DNA of 64,000 bases from Cerioporus squamosus (lineage: Eukaryota; Basidiomycota; Agaricomycetes; Polyporales; Polyporaceae): positions 1 through 64,000 of the forward strand of contig JABYQS010000052.1 of NCBI GenBank assembly GCA_022592435.1. Direction: 5' to 3'. The notes beneath the pieces were generated by a model. That model searched no databases. It was not told the origin of the DNA and saw only the letters and a list, made by a program, of their open reading frames with translations. The position numbers and the translations under genes are program-made. This document shows positions 20,439-32,486 of this stretch, piece after piece. Each line of letters opens with the position of its first letter. Within the stretch, counting starts at the first letter, position 1.

Positions 20439-21795
20439 CTACGCGTCTGACAACCTGAAACGCAGGCGCCCCGCAGCGTGCAGTCGAGGGAAGACGTCCC
20501 TCAGGAACGCAACGTAGTCCTCGAACTCGACATGCCGGCTATGGACAGACTTCGGTGTCACTGACGGTCCCTCGATAGGGCCCCACTGCTTCACGAACCC
20601 GCCATCGCAGAGCACGCAAGTGAATGACTCCAGGTCGGGGAAACGCGCAAGCGTTCCGGCGTCCACAGTCTCCCAGCGCGCGAGCGACGGCTCCAGGTCA
20701 TCGATGGCCCACAGCTCGTCGATCGTGTCTCGCCAGTGGGGTCCGTATCGCTGGAACCGGAGCTCGATGCGTCGAAGAGAGGTCGGCGCGTTCGACAGCA
20801 GTCTCCAGTTGTTCGCGAGGATTCCGGCGTAGAGCAAGGTCGCTGTCTCCCGGTGTACCAAGCTCGTGGTGGTAGAGTATAGCACGAGAGTGTCGAGGGA
20901 AGAGAACCTGAGTAGGTCCATCTGGATCCATTCGCTAGAGACGTCCGATTGTTTCAGAGATGGAGAGTTACTCTGGCCCTCGACGATCCACTTGAGGCTG
21001 CATGTGAGGCTGAGGACGTTGACGGAGAGGGTATGGACCAGCGTGAAGGGACTCAGGAGATCCTTCAACGCAAACCTGTCTAGCTCCCCTCCTCTAGGGA
21101 CAATGGAGATCGAGAGCGCAGAGGACTGGGCGTGGAAGTCGTCGAACATTCTCCTCAGCAGATGATTGGAGCCCGTCACCGCGCTGACGAAGACGGACCT
21201 CAGTTCCACCTCGACAGGGGGACGCACCGCCAGCTGGATCCGGTTTGATTCGACAACCACGCGTTTGAGGACTAGAGCATCGATGCGTCCGAACTGGGAC
21301 AAGAAGTGGCGGAATGGCATGACATCCCGAAGGATGACGCAGTCCTGGATTCTGACCATCTCGACGGCGCGAGTACGGCTTCGGCGGGGGACTGGGATCT
21401 GATGCAACTGCCACGAGCGCGGGATGGGTCAATTGCAGTGCCCTGAGAGTGATATGTGTTGCCGTGGGGAGCTGCGTCAAGTCCCTTGCGATCTCCTCGA
21501 TAGCCAGCTCCAATTTCCTCTGGCCGTCCCGCGTAGTTCCATCCACAGTGACTGCACGGAGGAACCTGTCCGGCTCTGGCAGGGTTGCAAGAAAGGCCAA
21601 GAGGTCCTTGAAAGTGCGGAATGGTACTGCGGGACGGTAGACGATGCTTCGGAATAGGTAAGGCCGAGCGAGAGGAAGCCAGGAGGCGCAGACGAGTGCA
21701 CAAGAGCGCAGAGTATCGACGTCCTGTAGATGGGAAAGAACGACCTCGAATACGTCCAGAGGCACGTGCTCGTGGATTGGCACCACAGAGTCCAT
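20439..21795 (-). pseudogene. F-box protein, subfamily B, frameshifted copy (B')
   Basis: Two overlapping frames together give one F-box protein. The 5' part starts at an ATG at 21795 with MDSVVPIHEHVPLDVFEVVLSHLQDVDTLRSCALVCASWLPLARPYLFR, a clear F-box. Its match to the intact paralogue at 33800-35197 ends near 21370-21385. After that the other frame carries AVEMVRIQDCVILRD and all downstream blocks, including LLSNAPTSLRRIELRFQRYGPH and ARFPDLESFTCVLCDGGFV, to a stop at 20439. No intron fits, because the paralogue reads straight through this point. A single-base change in or next to a run of five C explains the break. The rest of the gene has no stop, so decay is young or the base is an assembly error. 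Confidence 0.8.
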
Positions 21796-22653
21796 GTCGT
21801 TGGAGAGCTGGCAAAACGAGGGCGTCAGGAAAGTCCTCTAAGGAGAGTGCACAAATTCGATCGTACTTGGTGCGACCTTCAAGGTGGGTGGATATACCAG
21901 ACAGGTGTTGCTCGAGCCGTAATATATAGCATCGTCGAAGGCTCGGTTAGGTCGGAAGTTACTCACAGCGCGACGACCACCGCCGAACAAAAGATCGCTG
22001 CGGGAAAGAAGCATCAGCATATTGACGGCTTGAGCGTCACTTCTGTCCTGCTGACCTCGAGCTCACATTGAGCGGGGTTTCGATGGATAGGGCAGAGGTG
22101 TAGTACCTCCCTGCAATGATGTATGAATTGAACGAATGCCAGAATGCGAGAAAGAGATGAGGTTGATCTGCCTTCCCAGCCAAGACTGTGGGCCACAACA
22201 GATGCGCTGAATTGAGCACTAGAATACGCCAATCGTCTTGGAAGTGAAGCCCGGGAGGTTGACATGCTTGAGCAAGTTGCGCGTGAACGACCGTCGGGAT
22301 ATGCACGAGTCGAGCCGCGTGGTGTCCACCAGTTGCAGCTATGGGGCTATGTTGCCACCGCCCACCCTGTCACTTCTTGTTCGCAGCACTCCATTTGAAG
22401 AACCGAAGCACACCAGAGCAGTGTAGAGATTCGTAGTATCGTGCTCCGTCCTACATCAAGTCGCAGAGCCATCCCGCACCGAGTGCGACCTGCTGCGCGG
22501 GTACATCAGCCTTTGTACGACGAGGAATAGGTCTCAACAAAACCGCGTACTCACCAGCGTTCCCTGGTGCTGACTCCACGGCGACGATCCACTATTGAAC
22601 ACCCTCTCGAGCCTCAACCGACTGGCTAACCAACCTACACCCAATCGCAAGCT
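21796..22653. other. Intergenic between frameshifted F-box copies
   Basis: Spacer between B' and C'. I see only short ORFs. No tRNA like the one between the intact C and B genes was found here. Confidence 0.5.
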
Positions 22654-24164
22654 CTAGCTCGCCGCCATCCTGAAGCGCAAGAGACCCCTCTCGTCCAGCC
22701 GCGGCAGCACGCTCTGCAGTAACTCGACATAGTCATCATACTCCTCCTGCTTGCCGACACCCGAACCCGACGCAACCGCCTCCGCACGCTTGAATGGCCC
22801 ATACTGCTCGACGAAGCCTCCATCACAGAGTACACACGTGAACGCCTCCAGGTCCGGGAAACGCGCGAGCGTCCCCTCGTCGACCGTGCTCCACCGTACT
22901 GGCCCCGGGTTCACAGCAGGATCGTTGACAGCGCGCAGGTGGTCGATCATGGCAGGGATGTGCCGTCCGTACCGCTGGAAGCGGAGCTCGATGTGCGTCA
23001 GGGACGTCGGCGCATTGGACAGCAGCGACCAGTTGTTCTCGAGGAGTCGTGCGTAGAGGCGAGTGGCGTACGGGCCCGTCTTTACGCTCGTTGTCGTTAA
23101 GTAAAGCACGATCTCGCGGATGGAGGTGGACGAGCTCAGGTCGATGCGCGGGAACTCGGGAAACTCGGACGATCCGGTGGCCAGGATGGCGAGCAGGGCG
23201 GCCGTGGTGGCTAGTCCAGCTGGCCGCCGCAAATACGTCAAGGCGTCCAGCGATGGAGATATATCACCTCCGACGATCTGGCAGAAATCGTGGCACGAGG
23301 CCCCGAGGACGTTGGCTGTGACCGAGTGCACATCCGGGCCGAAGGCGCTGAGAAGATCCCACAAGGACAGCTCCGCTTCCCCGCGCCCACCAACGAACCT
23401 CGTGGAGACACACAAGCCTCCTGTAGCAGCTCCGGGCGTCAGACTACGGCGGAGCTCCTCCCAGAAGTGTTGGCCCATTGGCCCCAAGGTGCCGTCTATG
23501 TGGATCGTGCCGATCCTGACGTTCAGCGTTCCAGCCGGCAGTGTGTAGAAGTCGGACATGTTGAAGTATTTCAGCACGAACGTCTCGATGCGGGCGATGG
23601 ATGCGAAGAGATGGTGGAGCGGCATTAGGCTGTGCACAGAACACGAATAGATCGAGAGCAGCTTCAGGGATATGGGTCTTTCGCTGCGTGGAGGCTCGGA
23701 GGGTAATAATGTCGCGGCGTGTGTCGAGTTGGGCGCGGGCGCGGGCTCAGGTGGTGTAGGCTTCACGAACGCAGCTTTTGAATGTAAAGCCTCGTCAGCG
23801 ACGGGATCCTGCCCAGTGCCTCCACGACATGCTCCGCTACCAAACTACCTACCCTCCTGGTTTCGGGAATGTATCCGTCGACTGTGAGCCAGCGTATGTG
23901 CAGGGCGACGTCGGACGACGTGGTGAGGAACAGCAAGAAGTCGTCCCAGGTGCGTGCCGGCACCCCCGGACGGCAAACAACTTTCCGGAAGAGGTAGGGA
24001 CGTGCGAGTGTGGCCCAGGATGTGCAGACCAATGCGCAGGAGCGGAGGGAGGTGATGTCGCCCTCCAGATGAGAGAGGATAAGGCCCTTGACTTCTGGTG
24101 CGAGGCGCTGGACATCGCTGATTTGTGGCCCTGATGCAGGGAGCGCATCCGAGGCTGCGTCCAT
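22654..24164 (-). pseudogene. F-box protein, subfamily C, frameshifted copy (C')
   Basis: The start is an ATG at 24164 (MDAASDALPASG). The F-box follows as VQRLAPEVKGLILSHLEGD, LRSCALVCTSWATLARPYLFR. The frame runs to LTRLYIQKLRS and stops. The intact paralogue at 30858-32486 continues from LTRLYIQ into a region that here lies one frame away (PISLKLLSIYSCSVHSLMPL onward). The shift falls at the AAAA run at 23776-23779: one more A would restore the frame. The 3' frame is open to 22654 and ends with the shared block LLSNAPTSLTHIELRFQRYG, ARFPDLEAFTCVLCDGGFVEQYGP. A homopolymer position makes a sequencing or assembly error a real alternative to true loss. Confidence 0.8.
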
Positions 24165-27037
24165 GCTGCTGCTGCGCGCTAACTTTGTCAGGATGTCCGC
24201 ACACAGCGAACTTGGTCTCTCTGTACTCACTTGCAGGAGGGATAAAGGGAAGAACAAGGACGAGAGATATCCTGGTTCCTTGAATCCTTGAGGCACCCTT
24301 GGCACCTCGTGAGAGGCCGCGTGTCCTCGTATCCCACACTCCGAGACCGACTTTTGCCCTGGGGATCTGCTGGCTCTGGATAAGTAGGATTGTCCGCCGA
24401 AACCTTAGGAGATTTAGAATGCTTCCGGAAGCGACGTGACACGTGCATGTCCCAACTGGACATGAGAGGTTGGCGACCTGCGATGCGCACCTCCATCGGA
24501 CGACAAGCAACGCTGGAGGACAGTACTTACTTGTGTGGGACAGACAGACGTTGCGAGTGGGTGTGGTAACTGTGGTTGAGAAGAGACAAGAACCGTGTGA
24601 AAATGCGATCTCATGAACTACGTAGTAACGTAGGCGCACACAGGCAGACACAGGCGCGCATCGAATCAACTGGGCGGCGAGGAGGAAGGTAATTTTGGCT
24701 ACTCGAATACAGGAATATCAGGAGCACAAGTCTCGTAATCTAAGCCGCGACGAGAGGCTATGCTTCACAGGAAAGCATGCCCGTGCTGACGGTGGGGATA
24801 TCCCGCCACGACGGGATTCGAGAAGCCTGGGGCGACGCTCGATTGAAGGACACAATTAATGGTGAGTCGGCCATGTCCGAGCATGTGTGCATAGACTCTA
24901 GAGAACACGAGCGGCCGTCGTCCAAACCATCGCTACTACAAGTATAGACAGAGTTAGAGCTCCGCCGATCATCCCTTGCATGAGCACGAGCCTCGGGACT
25001 ACCTGGAGACGACGGGGTGTGACAGCACCGTCAGCTGGACCGTACGTCGTATATCGAAGACCTGGATGTTTACGTCCCGCGCGAACATCAGCCGATACCG
25101 TCGAACATAGGATGCTGTGCGTCGGACATACTGAAGGAGTTGAACCCCAGTCGAACCCTCCGCGCTTCGGGTGAACTGCTCTTCGATGCATCGCGGGGCG
25201 GTAGAACTTCTCGCTGAGGCACCGTCGTATACAATGCGATACCAGCGTGGAAGGAGTGATGTGCAGAGGGATCGTCCAGCTCGACGCCTGTCTTGATCAA
25301 TGGAGAGCTGACGCACCTCGTCGTCGACCCAGGAAGCCTTCGAGCGAGAGTTCCACGGGATGCTGCCACACACAAAAACCAGCCCGTCAATCTCGCATTC
25401 GAGTCGCCCCCGCTCGTCTAACGACGGGGCCACGAGGATCGAGCCGTGCTCAACATTAGCGGCAGACTGCGTAGGACAGTGCGTCCGTAGCAGCGGGCAC
25501 TGATCGGGAAGTGAGGACATCCTGCAAATAGGAGCCACTCAGCACGTTCGGCGAAGTCTGTTCGAAGCACGATAACACTCACCGCGACCTCCGTCGGACA
25601 CACCCTGACGTACATACCTCATTCGAAGTCGAGTCCTCCGCGCTCCGGGGTATGTAGCCACCATAGACTCACGTTCCCCCGCGCATTCGCTGCATTGTGC
25701 GGTAGAACTCTCGCGCTGAGCTCCATCGATGCACGAGAAGTGCGCTCTGCGTGTCTCTCGAGCCCAGATCTTCATTCAGCGCGTTATCGCAGTCGACATC
25801 GTATGCGCTTGAACGGCATCTGACAAACCTCCGTCGTTCAGCCGCTCAAAGAACGGCAATCGTGCGTCTTCATAGACCGTGACGTCAAGATGGCGAACTC
25901 GGCGCAGGGATGCGGAGGACGCGTTGCGTGCTAGAAGCAAGACCAAGTGCAACACGCCGCTTGGGTGCAACAAGGACGAGTCTGCGTGGATCGTCAGTCA
26001 TCGATACCGTCAGCTGGGGAGATGGAAAGACCTGCTACGGACCTTCGTTTGCGCACATCCTGGCGCGCGTACACACTTGGCTGAGTGCCTACGCCTATGA
26101 GCGGGCCTTTGCTGACGGTCTGGAAGAGGTGAGTTCCGTCTATCGCGACCGGTAAGATGGGGATATTTGTCTCGTCGTTCAGTATACCGTGTACGACCTT
26201 GTCTCCCCTATGTAGGCCGATGATTACGCCTGTACCACCGGGCGTGACTCAGCGTCCGCCCGAGCCCGAGAGTCTACACACCCAAGGAAGCACTCGCCGT
26301 CAGCGAGAGACATCCATTGCTTTCCTGACGCGTTACAGTCATACAGATGCCGGACGTAAGCTCGCTGTCGCGATTCGCGCGCCCCCTGCTGCATTCCTGC
26401 CCAGCGGTGCTCCTGAGAACGTCCCGCCGCTGACAACAGTGCGGCCTTGTCTCCGTCGCCAAATTACAGGCTCAACCTCCCACCGAGCGAGCGGGTATCC
26501 GCGCGCGACCGTAACGCCGCAGGGCCGTGTACGAAATGACACGTTGGACGTCTCACGCAGGTCGGCGCGGCCGAGCTCGACCTCGAGGCCTCTTGGCTGC
26601 GTGCCACTTGGGGTGCACGTTACGGGGTGGTACGAGAGGACCCTGAGCTAAGACTGCGCTGGGGTGCGAGCGGGACGAATAGGAAGGCGAGTGGAAGTCG
26701 GCCGTGCGCGGACGAACGGGCGAGGGGGACCAGGCCTGCCAGATAGACGCCAGCCAATATCGTGCGATGAGCGCCGGGCCAATCGGGTGCAGTCTTATCT
26801 GATATGATTGCAACACGGGGGCCGTATCTGATAAGATCCTCCGGTGGGGCGTTGATCTCGGGTGATCTGCGACTCCTGGCGTGGCCCCCACCCTCGACGT
26901 CTGGCCTGGGTCTCCTCCCTCCCGAAGAGATGTGGTTGTGCTAGCGTTTCCCTTATAACCGTCTCCTCCTTCCTTCTGACGGATAGACTGCGCCTCGCCC
27001 GCCCCCTCTTACTCTATCTTTACTGGCCTAATACGTG
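24165..27037. other. Long intergenic region with exon-like pieces
   Basis: No recognised gene in 2.9 kb. Two plus-strand stretches read like coding exons. One, at about 26005-26117, encodes SWGDGKTCYGPSFAHILARV and then WLSAYAYERAFADGLEE before GTGAGT. The other, at about 26561-26755, follows a CGCAG acceptor and encodes VGAAELDLEASWLRATWGAR then YGVVREDPELRLRWG to a stop. On the minus strand 24895-25540 has open frames, one ending in a hydrophobic segment (GGALTLSILVVAMVW). I could not join these into a gene. A CT-rich block and a TTATAA element (26953) just before 27038 probably belong to the next gene's promoter. Confidence 0.35.
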
Positions 27038-29771
27038 ATGGTTTCGCTCGCCCGGTCCTCCTCCACCGCCTTCAGGACCGTTGCGGTCCTCGGAGCAAGC
27101 TATGGCGGAGCTCGCGCCGCCTGCCTCCTCGCCCAGGACCTCCCCGAAGGATGGCGCGTCGTTCTCGTCGACCGGAACAGCCACATGAATCATCTGTACG
27201 TCCTCCCGCGGTACGCCGTCCTTCCCGGCCACGAGCACAAGGCTTTCATCCCATACCACAACGTCTTCACTCCCCCTCCCCCTATCGACGCTACCGCCCC
27301 CGCACCTCCACCCCCGGCGAGGGACCCCTCGAAGAACATCTTTCTCCATGCCTCCGTCACATCTATCTCCCAACACTCGCTTACCCTTGACAAAGCGTTC
27401 CCTGAGCACGGCGTCGATGAGTCAGACCGCACCCTCCACTTCGACTACCTCGTCTACGCCCTCGGCAGCCATCTTCCCGCACCCATCAACCTGTGGGGAC
27501 CTGTCGCCGACGAGGATGTCGAGAAGGCCGACGTCCTTGACATGGCTCGCGGGACCAAGGCGGGCGGCGTCGCCTGGCTGAAGAAGTTCCAGAAGCGCGT
27601 TGAGCGGGCCTCTAGCGTGCTCGTTGTAGGCGGTGGCGCCCTCGGTATCGTGAGTACTCTCCCATTGCTCTTTCCCTTGTCGTGTTTCTCTTTCCCTCAG
27701 GTCGCGCTTGAGAGAAAGACGCAGATGGGTTACCGGTGTACCGGTCGTCCAAGAGGAGCGCTGCGTCTCCCATCCGCTTGTCCGCATTCATCCTTCTTGC
27801 ACGTACCTGAGACCTCCATGGCTCGGTATCCTGCCTATGCGCCTCGGTCGTCGTCTCTCGTTTGCATCCGAGTCGTGAGCGAAGATGTCATGAAAACGAG
27901 TTACCGGCGTACCGGTAGCGCTCCATATCCCATGTCTATTCGCGAGTTCCATCCAATATTAGGGCGACCGCTGCAGGTGTTATCTCCTCCCTTTGCTGTT
28001 TCCCTTACCGTGCCCAATATGCCCCCTTTTCTCTCGGGTTCGTTCGGGGCATACGTGGACAGCCCTATCCTCGCCGGGGTCCAGGCATCGGACGTCCTCT
28101 TTCCGACGTTAAGCAAGAGCGCCCATAACCTTATCTCGAGATCCTGTCATCATGTTTCGTCCGATATATCCGGACGCTCTCGAGAGTGGCCATGCACCAT
28201 CGCGGGTTTGCTCTCCATCGTTCTCCTCCGGGACTAGTCCGATATCGGGTAACCCGCGGAGGAGGCGAGCACACGCCGTGTCTCTGAGACGTCCGTACGG
28301 TGCTCTCTTCATTGTCGTCGAATGGCGGCAAGTTGTGGCGGCAGGGGACAGTGCAAGATTCGCATATTTGTCTGCTTCGCGATCTCTGTCACCGTTGTCG
28401 ACGCCAGAGAGTTGCTGCCATGCCTAAGGACCACAGCGTTTGTGTTTATATTGGCGGCATGTACAGCGGCGAGGCGGCGGCTCATAGGTCCCTGCTCGAG
28501 ATTGCTCGCCGAGAGAAAGTGGTTGAAGTACATCTTCTTCACTCGCTGGACCTGTTCATGGACGACTGCGCCTTTGGATTGCCAGCGAGCGCCGTGCGGC
28601 CGCGGGACGAGCCTCGCGCAGCTCGGGATGCACGTTATGGCCCGATGTGTGTGGAGCAGAAGGCCCGCAGCTGTGCGCTTGCTCGTGGATCTTCCTGTCT
28701 CTTGTTCGGCGCTGTATGTCACCAGACGCTGACTGATTCGTTACATTGTAGAGTTTGCTTCGGACATTGCGGAGATCTACCCGACGACGAAGGTGACGCT
28801 CCTGCACTCGCGTCCCCGGCTGCTGCCCCGCTTCGACGAGGCCATGCACTCGGAGATCGTGTCCACTCTGTCAAGCCTCAACGTTTGCACGATCCTTGGC
28901 GACCGTCTCGACCTCTCGTCGCTTTCGAACAAGCAGACTCGGGAGGGCGAGCGCGTCGTGCGCACGCAGAGCGGCCGCGAGATCTCCGCTGAGCTCGTCG
29001 TAAGTGCCGCCTTTGCATGAGTTTCTGCCTCGTTGCTAACGCTTCCTTGCGCAGCTGCTCTGCACCGGTCAAACGCCGAACACTACGCTCCTCCGCGACG
29101 CCTTTCCCGGCTCAGTCATCGCCGACGGCCCCGACAAGGGCATGGTGCGCGTCCGCCGAACTCTGCAGCTCGCCGAGCCTGTCCCGGCCGACGAGCTCCC
29201 TGCGGAGTTCGCCCAGCTCTCGATTTCGGATACGTCCACCCCCGCTATGACGCCCTCTGCTTCTCCCGAGCCCGAGTCCCCTGTCTCCGACGAGGAGGAG
29301 GAGGAGGCGCCGCTTGAGATTGAGGAGGACCCGCGCACGCGTGTCGCTGCGGAGCACATCTTTGCCGTCGGTGACGCTGCTGATGCCTTTGGCGCTGTCA
29401 ACGCGGGCCACAACGCGTTCTTCCAGGGCGAAGTTGCCGCGCGGAACATCTTGAAGATGATCAAGGCGTCCGAGAACCCCGCCTCGTCGGAGGACGCCGT
29501 GCTGCAGAAGTACAACCCCGGCCCTCCTGCGATCAAGGTCTCCCTCGGTCTCGTAAGTTTCGTCTTCCTGTTCATACGACCGTGCAATGGCTGACATCAC
29601 ACGCGCGCGCAGAACAAGAGCGTGTACCAGTTCCAGGGGATGATCGGGACGAAGGAGCAGGAGCAGGTCGACCTGGACGTGCACCTCATCTGGCGGTACT
29701 TTGGGTACCAGGTCGAGCGCGAGGACCTCGTTCCGGACTTTGAGGCACGGACGTTCGGCGTGGACGCGTAG
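27038..29771 (+). CDS. AIF/AMID-like FAD-dependent NAD(P)H oxidoreductase
   Basis: Four exons: 27038-27649, 28754-28999, 29055-29552 and about 29611-29771. Residues 12-30 form the FAD-binding GxGxxG-type motif (VAVLGASYGGARAA). A second dinucleotide fold follows (VLVVGGGALGI, then FASDIAEIYPTTKVTLLHSRPRLL). The closing FAD motif is HIFAVGDAADAFGAVNAGHNA. This order is that of the AIFM2/AMID and fungal NDH-like pyridine nucleotide-disulfide oxidoreductases, which pass electrons from NAD(P)H to quinones. No clear mitochondrial signal is seen. A 25-residue acidic insertion (DEEEEEAPLEIEEDPRTR) sits before the last FAD motif. The first intron is about 1.1 kb, some fifteen times the local norm. 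The start codon is the second of GTG-ATG at 27035-27040, so I took the ATG. Confidence 0.87.
27650..28753 (+). other. Exceptionally long intron with inverted repeats in the AIF-like gene
   Basis: It starts with GTGAGT and ends with GTAGAG. A CTGAC branch-like sequence lies about 25 bases before the end, so it behaves as one intron. A pyrimidine tract and CTCAG about 55 bases in would be a normal-sized 3' end, which hints that about 1 kb was inserted later. Inside lie two palindrome-rich copies of TTACCGGYGTACCGGT (about 27730 and 27900) and a third related patch near 28240-28258. No transposase-like ORF is visible. Confidence 0.55.
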
Positions 29772-30857
29772 TCGCGTAGAGGACGTGTTCAATGGCGGTC
29801 GGAGATGAAAGGTAGATAGCTCGTTGTAGTGGGGTAGCAGAAATCACGGGAACAGGACACAGGGCTGGTTGACGGCAGTGAGGACTTGTGGACAAGTTGA
29901 TTCGTCGATCGCTGAGACTTGCATCATGCACAGCATAAGTGCTCACCCCAGTGTCGACCGTCTGTAGTCCTGATTATCGTCCGACTCAACATCGATGTTT
30001 TGTGCAAGTTTTGTGCATTCAATCATCAATAATGGTTCAACGGTCCAATGCGCGCCTGCTGAACTTGCTATCTTCACACGGTCATCCCCAATCTGCTTCC
30101 AACGAGTCTACTCTTGAGTCCCGTCTGCCATCAGCTGCCAGCTCCATCATACAGTAACACTACTCTCATTGAAATCCCCCGTCGTCCTCCCTGCTGCTCG
30201 AATCGACGCAAGCTCTCGACTCCCTGGACTTAACAACCTCCGGGGAGCACAACCGCATTTCAGCGCTCGCACATATTGCAGACGGAACGCAGACATGAAC
30301 AGGCGGTGAGTACTGAGTACTGAGTCAGTGAGTGTCTAATCGCGACGCGTAGCAATGTCCCGAATGTCTTCAAGCCTCACGCTCTCTAGGACGCCTTCCA
30401 CGTGAACGTGACCTCACACACCTGGGAGCATTCGTCTGCAAACACCATACTATATAGCAGGACAGTGTCGAAGCTCGAGGCCATCTGGATACAGTTCGAC
30501 CCGCCCAAGCTCTGTCAACCAGCTGGTTCTGCAGAGATCGCGCAGGGCTATGCCCGTACCAGGCTCGGACCTATCCGTTTCTCAACAATGTTCGGCGGCG
30601 GTCATATGCTCGTGGGTAACGTCAGGCACATCTGCCAGTGGGCGTTTGACGCTGCCTTATATAACGGCTCGAGAGTCGAACAGCACATCACCGCCCTTCC
30701 AGGTCTTGGGCGACGTCCTCAAGGAGCCAGCAGAGGTTCGGCACTGCACTCAGCACGGCTACTAGTCCGCACCAATCCTCAGAAGGGGTACTAGGTGGGT
30801 CTTGTTGTCATTGTCCCGAGAGCGTGTGCTCACGAGTTTGGCACACAACAGCACAAT
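29772..30857. other. Intergenic, nothing recognised
   Basis: Region between the AIF-like gene and the intact F-box gene C. Short ORFs only. Confidence 0.5.
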
Positions 30858-32486
30858 ATGGACTCGGACGCAGGGGCGCATGCCCCCGGAGGGCACGTTG
30901 AAATCTGGGTACCAACACCAACCAGCGGGATCCGCCGCCTCGCGCCAGAAGTCAAGGGCCTTATTTTCTCTCATCTGGAGGGCGACATCGCTTCCCTCCG
31001 CTCCTGCACATTGGTCTGCGCATCTTGGGCTGCACTCACACGTCCCCACCTCTTCCGGAAAGTCGTCTGTCGACCGGCGGTGCCGACGCGCACCTGGCAC
31101 GACTTCTCCCGATTTCTCACCACGTCGCCCCACGTCACGCGGCACATACGATGGCTTACGGTCGACGGACACATCTCCTACCCGGGCCAAATCAGCGATC
31201 TAGTGTTGGAATACATCGTGGAGGCACTGGATATGATCCCGTCGCTGACGAGGCTCTACATCCAACGAGCGAAATTCGACTCCACAACGCCGGAGCCCGT
31301 GCCCGGCTCGACACGCGCGGAGGCCATGTTCTCCGCGCGATTGCGATGCCGCCGGCCCGTCTCCCTGAAGGTGCTCTCAGTCTCCTCGTGCCGAGTGGAC
31401 AGCCTGGTGCCGCTCTACCAGCTCCTTGCCTCTATCGTCCGCATCGAGACCTTGGTGCTGCATGGACTTCGCCTCATAGATTCGTACGAGCAACCCGGGC
31501 CGGCCCCGCTGGCCATCCGGATTGGCACCATCCAAGTTGACGGGTACCCGTTGGGCGCACAGTTTTGGGCGTGTCTCCGCCATCGTCTGCCGTCGAGGGC
31601 CGCCCCAGGCTTGCGTGCCTCAACGAGGCTCATTGGCGGCCCGGTGGCAGTCTCGACGAGGTTCATTTGTGGCCAATGGGCAGTCACATCCCTCATGGAG
31701 CTTCTCACCGCCTTCGGCACAGACGTGCACTCGGTCTCTGTCAACGTCCTCGGATCCTCCTGCCACGAACTCAGCGAAGTCGTAACTGGCGTACCCGTTT
31801 GGCCTCCCCCTACAAACGCGTTGCCCATGGCTACGGCGTTCCCACGGGATTCCGAGTTTCCTGATTTTCCCCGCGTCGACATGAGCCCGTTCAACTCCAT
31901 CCGCGAGATTGTGCTCTACGTCACGACGACGAGCGCCGTGAGCGCGGGCTCGTTCGGCATTCGCCTCTATGGGCGGATCCTCGAGAACAACTGGTCGCTG
32001 CTGTCCAATGCGCCGACCTCCCTCAGGCACATCGAGCTCCGCTTCCAGCGGTACGGGCCGCACATACGTTCGATGCTCGACGATCTGCGCGCTATCGAAG
32101 ACCCTTCTGCCTACCCGGAGCAGGGACCGCCGCCCTGGAGCATGGCCGACGAGAAGATACTTGCAAGCTTGCCGCCGCACAACCGTGCTTTGATATACCA
32201 ACGACGCGCTGCTCAGGCCGCTGCTCCACCCCGCACTCGATGGAGCACGTTCGACGAGGGGACGCTCGCACGTTTTCCGTCCTTGGAGGCGTTTACGTGC
32301 GTCATCTGCGATGGGGGCTTCGTCGACCAGTACGGGCCCTTTGTCGGTCAGGGTGTGCAGATGGTTCCGCAGGCTCCCAGTTGCAGCAGGCAGCAGGAGT
32401 TTGATGGTTTTGTCGAGTTGCTGAAGGGCGTCCTGCCGCGGTTGCATGAGAGGGGTCTTCTGCGTTTCAGGATGTCGGACATCTAG
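30858..32486 (+). CDS. F-box protein, subfamily C, intact copy
   Basis: Single exon of 542 residues from an ATG at 30858 (MDSDAGAHAPGG); the frame is open a little further upstream but has no better start. The F-box is at about residues 28-75 (IRRLAPEVKGLIFSHLEGDI, LRSCTLVCASWAALTRPHLFR). The C-terminal half carries the block shared by subfamilies B and C: LLSNAPTSLRHIELRFQRYG, then FDEGTLARFPSLEAFTCVIC and DGGFVDQYGP. It has a proline and alanine-rich insertion near residue 450 that C' lacks. It is the intact partner of the frameshifted gene at 22654-24164, in opposite orientation. Predicted SCF substrate receptor, target unknown. Confidence 0.87.
   Translation: MDSDAGAHAPGGHVEIWVPTPTSGIRRLAPEVKGLIFSHLEGDIASLRSCTLVCASWAALTRPHLFRKVVCRPAVPTRTWHDFSRFLTTSPHVTRHIRWLTVDGHISYPGQISDLVLEYIVEALDMIPSLTRLYIQRAKFDSTTPEPVPGSTRAEAMFSARLRCRRPVSLKVLSVSSCRVDSLVPLYQLLASIVRIETLVLHGLRLIDSYEQPGPAPLAIRIGTIQVDGYPLGAQFWACLRHRLPSRAAPGLRASTRLIGGPVAVSTRFICGQWAVTSLMELLTAFGTDVHSVSVNVLGSSCHELSEVVTGVPVWPPPTNALPMATAFPRDSEFPDFPRVDMSPFNSIREIVLYVTTTSAVSAGSFGIRLYGRILENNWSLLSNAPTSLRHIELRFQRYGPHIRSMLDDLRAIEDPSAYPEQGPPPWSMADEKILASLPPHNRALIYQRRAAQAAAPPRTRWSTFDEGTLARFPSLEAFTCVICDGGFVDQYGPFVGQGVQMVPQAPSCSRQQEFDGFVELLKGVLPRLHERGLLRFRMSDI

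Noticed and set aside
27035..28237. 400-residue single-exon reading of the AIF-like gene
   Set aside because: Residues after GGGALGI come from intron read-through; homologous sequence resumes only at 28754.
29112..29792. 226-residue minus-strand ORF antisense to the AIF-like gene
   Set aside because: It is the shadow of a GC-rich coding exon; the plus-strand frame has clear FAD motifs and splice sites.
31620..32447. 275-residue minus-strand ORF inside F-box gene C
   Set aside because: Antisense shadow of an intact F-box coding region; no motif of its own.
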